Under the pieces are notes generated by a model. It had not been told where the DNA came from. It worked only from the letters and a program-made list of their open reading frames with translations, and did not search any database. From Crocinitomicaceae bacterium (lineage in GTDB: Bacteria > Bacteroidota > Bacteroidia > Flavobacteriales_D > Crocinitomicaceae): 64,000 nucleotides of DNA. The first letter of the stretch is position 1, and each line of letters begins with the position of its first letter. The translations under genes and the position numbers were made by a program. The DNA lies in NCBI GenBank assembly GCA_024643725.1, contig JAHEMJ010000014.1:383766-447765 (forward strand), in the 5' to 3' direction. This document shows, in pieces, positions 43,699 through 50,500 of this stretch.

Positions 43699-44886
43699 AT
43701 GGAATTTCAAATTACTAAAAAAGCAAAAAATGTAACTTTCGGACTGATGGCAGTTGGATTGTTACTGACAATCGTGGGTATCGCTACTACCATGGGCGAC
43801 CACCATTTCAAAACACGTTTCTTAGCAAGTGGATTGATCAGCGGATTTTTCTTCTTCGCTCTTGGATTGGGTGCATTATTTTTCTTGTCATTGCAATACG
43901 CAACTGAAACAGGATGGTACGCATCAGTAAAAAGAGTGATTGAAGGTGTGGCTGGATTCTTACCTTACGGAATGGGAGTATTAGGATTGGTATTGTTAGC
44001 AATTACATTAAACGATGGTGCTCATATCTACCTTTGGATGGATGCTAAAGTCGTAGAACATGATGAAATCATTGCGAACAAAGCAGCTTATTTAAATCCA
44101 GTTTTCTTTTGGATTAGAACCTTAGTTTATTTTGCGACTTATATTATCTTCCTTCGTGGATTCCAAAAAAGATCAGCAGAAGAAGATCGCATCGGTGGAA
44201 CTGACCTTCACTTCCAGAACTACAAAAAAGGAGCAATGTTCCTAGTGTTCTTTGCTGTATTTAGTTCGACTTCAGCTTGGGATTGGTTAATGTCAATCGA
44301 CGTTCACTGGTTCTCTACATTATACGGATGGTATACATTTGCTGGAATGTGGTGTTCTACAATGGTCGTATTAGTATTGACTACCTTGTACTTGAAAAAA
44401 TTGGGTTACTTGCAAAAAGTAAACGACTCTCACATCCACGACTTAGGTAAATGGACTTTTGCTACGTCATTCTTGTGGTCTTATTTGTGGTTCTCACAGT
44501 TCATGTTGATTTGGTATGCAAACATCGGTGAAGAGGTGGCTTACTATATGACGCGTATTGCGAACTTTAAAGTGTTGTATTTCTCTATGTTCATTATCAA
44601 TTTTGCATTCCCAATGTTGATTTTAATGTCTAGAGATGCAAAACGTAATGCTGGAATTTTGACATTCGTTGGATTGGTGATTTTAACTGGACACTGGTTA
44701 GATGTGTACATCATGGTATCAGCTGGAACATTAGGTGCAAATGCAAGTATTGGTGCATTGGAAATTGGAATGGCGTTGTTGATGTTAGGATTCTTTGCAT
44801 TTATGGTGTTGAGAAACTTGACAAAACAACCATTAACACCAATTAACCATCCATTCTTGGATGAAAGTATTCACCACGAAATTTAA
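43699..44886 (+). CDS. actF: Alternative complex III subunit ActF (membrane subunit)
   Basis: 395 residues with about ten transmembrane helices. It resembles ActC-type NrfD-like proteins but is the shorter, C-terminal membrane subunit of ACIII. Recognisable segments are HIYLWMDAKVVEHDEIIANKAAYLN, SSTSAWDWLMSIDVHWFSTLYGWYTF and ILTGHWLDVYIMV. By family it helps form the membrane domain and perhaps a proton path. It is followed by coxB after 23 nt, keeping the order act genes then oxidase genes. Confidence 0.92.
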   Translation: MEFQITKKAKNVTFGLMAVGLLLTIVGIATTMGDHHFKTRFLASGLISGFFFFALGLGALFFLSLQYATETGWYASVKRVIEGVAGFLPYGMGVLGLVLLAITLNDGAHIYLWMDAKVVEHDEIIANKAAYLNPVFFWIRTLVYFATYIIFLRGFQKRSAEEDRIGGTDLHFQNYKKGAMFLVFFAVFSSTSAWDWLMSIDVHWFSTLYGWYTFAGMWCSTMVVLVLTTLYLKKLGYLQKVNDSHIHDLGKWTFATSFLWSYLWFSQFMLIWYANIGEEVAYYMTRIANFKVLYFSMFIINFAFPMLILMSRDAKRNAGILTFVGLVILTGHWLDVYIMVSAGTLGANASIGALEIGMALLMLGFFAFMVLRNLTKQPLTPINHPFLDESIHHEI

Positions 44887-44909
44887 TTAAGAACAATCGT
44901 TAAAGAATC

Positions 44910-46139
44910 ATGGAAAAATTAATCATATTAATCGTTGTCATCCTCGGAGCTATAGCAATTGCTCAATTAGTTCGTGTGTATGAGATTTCCGCTAAACTGA
45001 GAAAAACAGGAGAGCACGAAATTACAAGCAGAGATAATAATCTCAATGCTAAAATGATGCTTGGATTTATGTTTGCGTTATTTATAAGCTTCATCTATTT
45101 AATGGCAACTTACGGTTGGACAGGACGTGGTATTGCTGCTTCTGTTGAAGGTAAAGAAACAGATTGGTTGTTGAATTTGAATTTCGTAATCATTATTATG
45201 ATTTTCTTCTTTACAAACTTCTTGTTGTTCTTCTTCACATATAAATATGTAAGAAAACCAGGTGTTAAAGCGTTCTATTATCCACACAATAACAAACTAG
45301 AGATGTTATGGACAGTGGTTCCTGCAATCGTATTGGCAGTGATTATCATTCTTGGATTGAAAACTTGGAATGATCTTGTCGCTCCAACAGGAAAAGAAGC
45401 AATTCGCGTGGAATTATTCTCAAAACAATTCGATTGGACGGCTCGTTACGCTGGACAAGACAATACTTTGGGTAAATACGATTACAAATTAACAACGGAC
45501 AACAACGAGTTAGCCTTGTTAACGACGAATACCATCGATTCAGCGATCAATAACATGATGAATGGATCGAACGGAATCAGTAAAATTCAAAAATTATTGA
45601 ATAACCGTGATACAATTTTGAATGACTCAACATCAAATGCATTGCGTCAAGATTTATCAAGAAAAGAAAGATTGTATCGTTTGTTAGCTCAAATGAAAGC
45701 GAACCATAATGCGAAATTGGATGCTTCAGCTTGGGATGACATTATTCAAAAAGATACGTTAGTGTTATGTAAAGGAGTGCAATATGAGATTTCATTGCGA
45801 GCAAAAGATGTAATTCACTCAGCGTATTTCTTACACATGCGCGCTCAAATGAATGCGGTTCCTGGAATGCCAACACGATTGAAATTCACGCCTTCTATGA
45901 CCACAGAGGAAATGCGTAAAGTGAAAAATAACCCATCTTTTAATTACATTTTAATGTGTAATAAAATTTGTGGTGGAGCTCACTACAAAATGAAAATGGT
46001 GGTGGTTGTGAAAGACAAAGCGGCTTACAAAGCTTGGATTGCTTCTAAGAAAAAGGAAACGTTCAAGGATAAGTATTTTCCTGCAGCAGCACCGGCAGCT
46101 CCTGTAGCAGCAATGGCTGACACAACAATGGCAAATTAA
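44910..46139 (+). CDS. coxB: Cytochrome c oxidase subunit II
   Basis: 409 residues, longer than usual. Three hydrophobic segments occur: an N-terminal one (about 1-20), one near 50-68 and one near 90-112. The periplasmic cupredoxin domain begins near QFDWTARYAGQDN. An insertion of roughly 80 helical, polar residues (about 195-280, rich in N, L, R and K) interrupts it before the beta strands resume at LVLCKGVQYEISLRAKDVIHS. The CuA ligands are in CNKICGGAHYKM (C-x3-C-x3-H-x2-M); the usual Glu between the cysteines is Lys here. The C-terminus is an Ala/Pro-rich tail. It transfers electrons from ACIII or cytochrome c to subunit I. Confidence 0.93.
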   Translation: MEKLIILIVVILGAIAIAQLVRVYEISAKLRKTGEHEITSRDNNLNAKMMLGFMFALFISFIYLMATYGWTGRGIAASVEGKETDWLLNLNFVIIIMIFFFTNFLLFFFTYKYVRKPGVKAFYYPHNNKLEMLWTVVPAIVLAVIIILGLKTWNDLVAPTGKEAIRVELFSKQFDWTARYAGQDNTLGKYDYKLTTDNNELALLTTNTIDSAINNMMNGSNGISKIQKLLNNRDTILNDSTSNALRQDLSRKERLYRLLAQMKANHNAKLDASAWDDIIQKDTLVLCKGVQYEISLRAKDVIHSAYFLHMRAQMNAVPGMPTRLKFTPSMTTEEMRKVKNNPSFNYILMCNKICGGAHYKMKMVVVVKDKAAYKAWIASKKKETFKDKYFPAAAPAAPVAAMADTTMAN

Positions 46140-46168
46140 AATTCGTATAATATTTTAAAAGAAATAAA

Positions 46169-47980
46169 ATGGCTTCAGTAGCACACGAAGGACACGGACA
46201 CGATCATCATGGAGATCACCATCACCATGAAGAGAATTTTATCTCAAAATACATCTTCTCTCAGGATCACAAAATGATTGGTAAGCAGTTCTTAATGACT
46301 GCTGTATTTATGGGCATCGTGGCAATGATCTTGTCTATCTTGTTCCGTATTCAATTGGCTTGGCCAGGTGAGAGTTCAGATTTCTTATCATTTTTCCTTG
46401 GTGAAAAATGGGCTCCAAATGGCGTGTTGAAAGAAGACATGTACCTCGGTTTGGTTACCATTCACGGTACAATCATGGTATTCTTCTTATTAACGGGAGG
46501 ATTATCTGGAACCTTCTCTAATATGTTAATTCCGTTGCAGTTAGGAGCACGTGATATGGCGTCAGGATTCTTGAACATGTTATCCTATTGGTTCTTCTTC
46601 CTTTCGTCTATTTTGATGTTGGTTTCATTGTTCGTTGAATCAGGGCCAGCAATGGCAGGATGGACAATTTATCCACCATTATCTGCATTGCCACAAGCGG
46701 TTTCAGGTTCTGGATTAGGAATGACTTTATGGTTATTCTCCATGACGATTTTCATCGCTTCTTCATTGATTGGTTCTTTGAACTATATTGTTACTGTAAT
46801 CAACTTACGTACGCAAGGAATGACAATGACAAGAATGCCTTTGACAATTTGGGCGTTTTTTGTGACGGCAATTTTGGGTGTTCTTTCGTTCCCTGTTCTT
46901 TTATCAGCGGCCCTGTTGTTGGTTATGGATAGATTGGCTGGAACAAGCTTCTATCTTTCTGATATCATTGTAGGAGGAGAGATGTTAGCAAATCATGGTG
47001 GTTCTCCACTATTGTACCAACACTTATTCTGGTTCTTAGGTCACCCTGAGGTATACATCGTATTATTACCAGCCTTAGGATTGTCATCAGAAATTATTGC
47101 AACCAACGCACGTAAACCAATTTTTGGTTACAAAGCGATGATTGGATCAATCCTAGCAATCGGATTCCTCTCCTTTATTGTGTGGGGTCACCATATGTTC
47201 GTAACGGGAATGAATCCATTCTTAGGAAGTGTATTCGTATTTACAACGCTTTTAATTGCGATTCCATCTGCAGTGAAAGTGTTTAACTACTTAACTACGC
47301 TTTGGAAAGGATCTCTTATTTTAACTCCAGCAATGTTATTTGCCATTGGATTGGTTTCGACCTTCATTACGGGTGGTGTAACTGGAATTATCTTGGCGGA
47401 TTCTGCTTTGGATATCGCACTTCACGATACATACTTCGTTGTAGCTCACTTCCACATTGTAATGGGAATGTCAGCGGTATTTGGAATGTTTGCCGGAGTT
47501 TATCATTGGTTCCCTAAAATGTTCGGACGCATGATGAACACAAGATTAGGGTATGCGCACTTCTGGATTACCTTGGTGGGTGCCTACGGCGTGTTCTTCC
47601 CAATGCACTTTGTAGGATTGGCAGGAGCGCCACGTCGCTACTATGATTATTCTGTATATGCTGACTTTGACTCTGCAAGTGGTGACATGATGATGGATTT
47701 GAATATCGTGATCACAATGTTTGCCATCATTGCAGCTTTAGGTCAACTTTTATTCTTGTTCAATTTCTTCTACAGTATTTTCAGAGGTCCAAAAGCGCCT
47801 CAAAATCCTTGGAATTCGAACACATTGGAATGGACAACGCCTGTCGAGCACGTTCATGGTAACTGGCCTGGAGCTTTACCAGAAGTGCACAGATGGCCTT
47901 ATGATTACTCTAAACCAGGAGCTGATACGGACTTTATTCCTCAGGATGTTCCTTTAGCTGAAGGAGAAGAAGAGCATTAA
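46169..47980 (+). CDS. coxA: Cytochrome c oxidase subunit I
   Basis: 603 residues with about 12 core helices of the haem-copper oxidase family. The low-spin haem region shows HGTIMVFFLLTGG. The CuB/cross-linked Tyr region is WFLGHPEVYIVLLPALG, so the D-channel-type Glu-less/Tyr-containing core is standard. HHMF supplies further CuB histidines, and HDTYFVVAHFHIVMG holds the haem ligands. The N-terminus is strikingly His-rich, with nine His between residues 6 and 20. It is the last gene of the act-cox operon, followed by a strong terminator. Subunit III is not in the window, so it must be encoded elsewhere or be absent. Confidence 0.96.
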   Translation: MASVAHEGHGHDHHGDHHHHEENFISKYIFSQDHKMIGKQFLMTAVFMGIVAMILSILFRIQLAWPGESSDFLSFFLGEKWAPNGVLKEDMYLGLVTIHGTIMVFFLLTGGLSGTFSNMLIPLQLGARDMASGFLNMLSYWFFFLSSILMLVSLFVESGPAMAGWTIYPPLSALPQAVSGSGLGMTLWLFSMTIFIASSLIGSLNYIVTVINLRTQGMTMTRMPLTIWAFFVTAILGVLSFPVLLSAALLLVMDRLAGTSFYLSDIIVGGEMLANHGGSPLLYQHLFWFLGHPEVYIVLLPALGLSSEIIATNARKPIFGYKAMIGSILAIGFLSFIVWGHHMFVTGMNPFLGSVFVFTTLLIAIPSAVKVFNYLTTLWKGSLILTPAMLFAIGLVSTFITGGVTGIILADSALDIALHDTYFVVAHFHIVMGMSAVFGMFAGVYHWFPKMFGRMMNTRLGYAHFWITLVGAYGVFFPMHFVGLAGAPRRYYDYSVYADFDSASGDMMMDLNIVITMFAIIAALGQLLFLFNFFYSIFRGPKAPQNPWNSNTLEWTTPVEHVHGNWPGALPEVHRWPYDYSKPGADTDFIPQDVPLAEGEEEH

Positions 47981-47993
47981 TCGTTCAACGACA

Positions 47994-48030
47994 TAAAAAA
48001 AGCCCTGACAGAAACGTCGGGGCTTTTTTA
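47994..48030 (+). terminator. Intrinsic terminator of the act-cox operon
   Basis: AGCCCTGAC (48001-48009) pairs with GTCGGGGCT (48016-48024), 9 bp with one wobble and loop AGAAAC, followed by six T. An A-run precedes it, so it may also work on the reverse strand for the DUF3109 gene, which ends at 48064. Confidence 0.92.
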
Positions 48031-48063
48031 TTTAGGAATAGTCAACTAGTCACATTTACTACG

Positions 48064-48630
48064 TTAGAGTTCTTTTTCGATGTGCTCTAGTTCATGGTAA
48101 AATGATTCACCAAAAGCTCGGATTATCGGTTCCCGTAGAAATTTATATACGGGAACATTTAATTGTTCACCGCATGAACAGGCAGGTTTGCAAATATGCC
48201 ATTCTTCGTAATTCAAGGCGGTTAACTCATTAAATTGCTTGACACGAATTGGATAGAGATGACATGAAATCGGTTTTTTGAAATCAATTTCTTTTTCTAA
48301 ATAGGCTTTTTCAATGGCACATTTCGTTATTCCAGCCTCATCAAAGTAGACAAAGGAACATTCTTGTCCATTCACTAATGTTGTCGCTGGATGATCCTCT
48401 TCATCGATGTAATAAATGCCTTTTTCCTTGACATTCGCAATTCCTTCCGGACGCATGTGTTTGGATATGACATCATAGTTTTTTTCAATGATCTCTACTT
48501 CTTCTAAAGTGAGTGGGGCACCACCATCTCCTTCTACGCAACAAGCCCCTTTACAGGCATTTAAATCACACACGAATTTTCGCTCGAATAGCTCAGTAGA
48601 GATGATTTTATCTTCAATTTCTATTAACAT
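48064..48630 (-). CDS. DUF3109 family cysteine-rich protein
   Basis: 188 residues, soluble. Clustered cysteines suggest bound metal: FVCDLNACKGACCVEGDGGAPL near the N-terminus, then NGQECSF, TKCAIE, ISCHLYPIR and HICKPACSCG. This arrangement matches DUF3109, related to the YkgJ-type zinc/iron-binding proteins; function is unknown. It is monocistronic, divergent from rimP, with a TATCTTTG promoter element just upstream on its own strand. Confidence 0.9.
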   Translation of the reverse strand: MLIEIEDKIISTELFERKFVCDLNACKGACCVEGDGGAPLTLEEVEIIEKNYDVISKHMRPEGIANVKEKGIYYIDEEDHPATTLVNGQECSFVYFDEAGITKCAIEKAYLEKEIDFKKPISCHLYPIRVKQFNELTALNYEEWHICKPACSCGEQLNVPVYKFLREPIIRAFGESFYHELEHIEKEL

Positions 48631-48634
48631 AAAA

Positions 48635-48642
48635 CAAAGATA
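48635..48642 (-). promoter_or_regulatory. -7 promoter element TATCTTTG for the DUF3109 gene
   Basis: The plus strand reads CAAAGATA. It ends 4 nt before the start codon at 48630, another near-leaderless arrangement. Confidence 0.5.
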
Positions 48643-48654
48643 ACGTCATTTGAT

Positions 48655-48685
48655 TTTGAAATTCCATAAAAAGACTGTATATTTG
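48655..48685 (+). promoter_or_regulatory. Promoter of rimP-nusA-infB (TTTG, 19 nt, TATATTTG)
   Basis: TTTG at 48655-48658, then a 19-nt spacer, then TATATTTG at 48678-48685. This is the best two-part Bacteroidetes promoter in the window. Transcription should start near 48691, giving a leader of about 55 nt that contains the hairpin at 48712-48733. Confidence 0.7.
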
Positions 48686-48711
48686 TACCACATTTATGAA
48701 CGAATGCAGTG

Positions 48712-48736
48712 AGAGGGGACGAAAGTCCCCTCTTTT
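48712..48736 (+). promoter_or_regulatory. Leader hairpin with GAAA tetraloop before rimP
   Basis: AGAGGGGAC pairs perfectly with GTCCCCTCT (9 bp) around a GAAA loop, and a T run follows. It sits between the promoter and the rimP start at 48747. It could act as an attenuator or as a protein-binding leader element for this transcription/translation operon; the role is inferred. Confidence 0.6.
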
Positions 48737-48746
48737 ATTACAAGAA

Positions 48747-49223
48747 ATGTTAGATAGAAAACTCATATTAGAATTAATCGACGAGCGCATTGCTGAATTA
48801 GACAATGGCTTATATGTCGTGGAATTAAACATCTCATCCAGTAACGTGATTAACGTGGAATTGGACAAAATAAAAGGAGGTGTATCTGTCAACGATTGTG
48901 TTTCAGTTTCAAGAAACATTGAACACAATTTAGATCGAGAAAAACAAGATTTTGAATTACATGTTTCTTCTGCAGGACTGGATAAACCCATTCGTCACAT
49001 CAATCAATATGCAAAGAATATTGGACGCAGCTTCAAAGTGGTGATGAACAATGGAGATAAGTTTGAAGGCGAGTTGATGAAATTAAATGAGGTTGGAATT
49101 GTGATTAAACAAATTTCACTGCAAAAATCAGTGGAAAAAAGAAGAAAAATACAAGTGGAAGAAATACTAGAGCTTCCCTTTACTGAAATAAAAGAGTCTA
49201 AAATTGTTATATCTTTTAAATAA
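48747..49223 (+). CDS. rimP: Ribosome maturation factor RimP
   Basis: RimP assists maturation of the 30S subunit. About 158 residues from the ATG at 48747 (MLDRKLILELIDERIAELDNG). The open frame begins 51 nt earlier, but that part encodes the leader hairpin and is not protein-like. Family segments are GLYVVELNIS, GGVSVNDCVSVSRNIEHNLD and DFELHVSSAGLDKPI (the near-invariant SSPG-like turn, here SSAG), followed by the C-terminal SH3-like part. The gene order rimP-nusA-infB is the classical arrangement and supports the call. Confidence 0.93.
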   Translation: MLDRKLILELIDERIAELDNGLYVVELNISSSNVINVELDKIKGGVSVNDCVSVSRNIEHNLDREKQDFELHVSSAGLDKPIRHINQYAKNIGRSFKVVMNNGDKFEGELMKLNEVGIVIKQISLQKSVEKRRKIQVEEILELPFTEIKESKIVISFK

Positions 49224-49228
49224 ACGCT

Positions 49229-50464
49229 ATGAATAGTACGGAACTAGTTGACTCGTTCTCGGAGTTTAAGGAATTAAAAAACATTGACAAACAAACAATG
49301 CAACATGTCTTGGAAGATGTCTTCCGAGCGATGTTTAAGAAAAAGTTCAATACCGACGAACACATCGACATTATCGTTAACATCGACAAAGGTGACGTTC
49401 AGATTTTCTTGAATAAAGAAATTGTGGATGATGGTGAAGTAGAAGATCCAAATACGGAAATTGCGTATTCTGACGCGATCAAAATTGAGCCGGATTTCGA
49501 AATCGGTGAAGAAGTAACCGAGGAGTTCAAATTCATTGACTTTGGACGTAGAAATGTACTTTCCTTGCGTCAAAACTTGATCTCTCGCATTTTAGAATTA
49601 GAGAAAGATCATCTATACAAAAAATACAAAGAACGCATTGGAGAAATTGTTACCGGTGAAGTTTACCAAGTTTGGAAAAAAGAAATTCTTGTCATGGATG
49701 ATGACAACAATGAATTGATTCTTCCAAAATCGGAGCAAATTCCATCTGATTTCTTCAAAAAAGGAGAATCTGTTCGTGCAGTTGTGGCTAAAGTTGACAT
49801 GCGCAACAGCACACCTGTCATTATTCTTTCACGTACCGCACCGGAATTCCTTGAGCGATTGTTCGAACTGGAGGTTCCTGAGGTATTTGACGGACTAATT
49901 ACCATTAAGAAAATTGTTCGTGAACCAGGTGAGCGTGCAAAAGTAGCAGTAGAATCTTACGACGATCGCATTGATCCAGTTGGAGCATGTGTGGGAATGA
50001 AAGGATCTCGTATTCATGGAATTGTTCGTGAATTGAGAAACGAAAACATTGATGTCATTAATTACACAACGAATAATCAGTTGTTGATTCAACGCGCACT
50101 TTCTCCTGCAAAAGTGACTTCCATGGAAATTTTGGAAGAGGAAAAACGAGTGAAAGTATACTTGAAACCAGACCAAGTGTCTTTAGCCATCGGAAAAGGT
50201 GGTAACAATATTAAATTGGCTGGAAAATTAAGCGGATACGAAATTGATGTATACCGTGATGGAGAAGTGGATGTAGAAGATGTTGATTTAGAAGAATTCG
50301 CAGACGAAATCGATAGCTGGATTATCGATGAGCTAAAAGCGATTGGCTGCGATACAGCAAAATCTGTATTGGAAATTAGCGTGGACGAATTAGTTTCACG
50401 TACGGACCTTGAGAAAGAAACGATCGAGGAAGTATTCCGTATTTTGCAAGCAGAATTTGAATAA
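49229..50464 (+). CDS. nusA: Transcription termination/antitermination factor NusA
   Basis: 411 residues. An N-terminal RNA-polymerase-binding domain (about 1-125) is followed by an S1 domain (GEIVTGEVYQVWKKEILV). Two KH domains then show VGACVGMKGSRIHGIVREL and LAIGKGGNNIKLAGKLSGYEIDVY. A short acidic stretch and a single helix-hairpin-like C-terminal region follow, but there is no full pair of acidic repeats. It starts 5 nt after rimP. It modulates pausing, termination and antitermination by RNA polymerase. Confidence 0.96.
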   Translation: MNSTELVDSFSEFKELKNIDKQTMQHVLEDVFRAMFKKKFNTDEHIDIIVNIDKGDVQIFLNKEIVDDGEVEDPNTEIAYSDAIKIEPDFEIGEEVTEEFKFIDFGRRNVLSLRQNLISRILELEKDHLYKKYKERIGEIVTGEVYQVWKKEILVMDDDNNELILPKSEQIPSDFFKKGESVRAVVAKVDMRNSTPVIILSRTAPEFLERLFELEVPEVFDGLITIKKIVREPGERAKVAVESYDDRIDPVGACVGMKGSRIHGIVRELRNENIDVINYTTNNQLLIQRALSPAKVTSMEILEEEKRVKVYLKPDQVSLAIGKGGNNIKLAGKLSGYEIDVYRDGEVDVEDVDLEEFADEIDSWIIDELKAIGCDTAKSVLEISVDELVSRTDLEKETIEEVFRILQAEFE

Positions 50465-50500
50465 ATTTAATCTCCCTTACAGAAGCGTAAAAGGATAAAT

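Noticed and set aside
48696-48746. Upstream ATG for rimP
   Set aside because: The extra codons are the hairpin sequence, and RimP proteins start like MLDRKLILELI.
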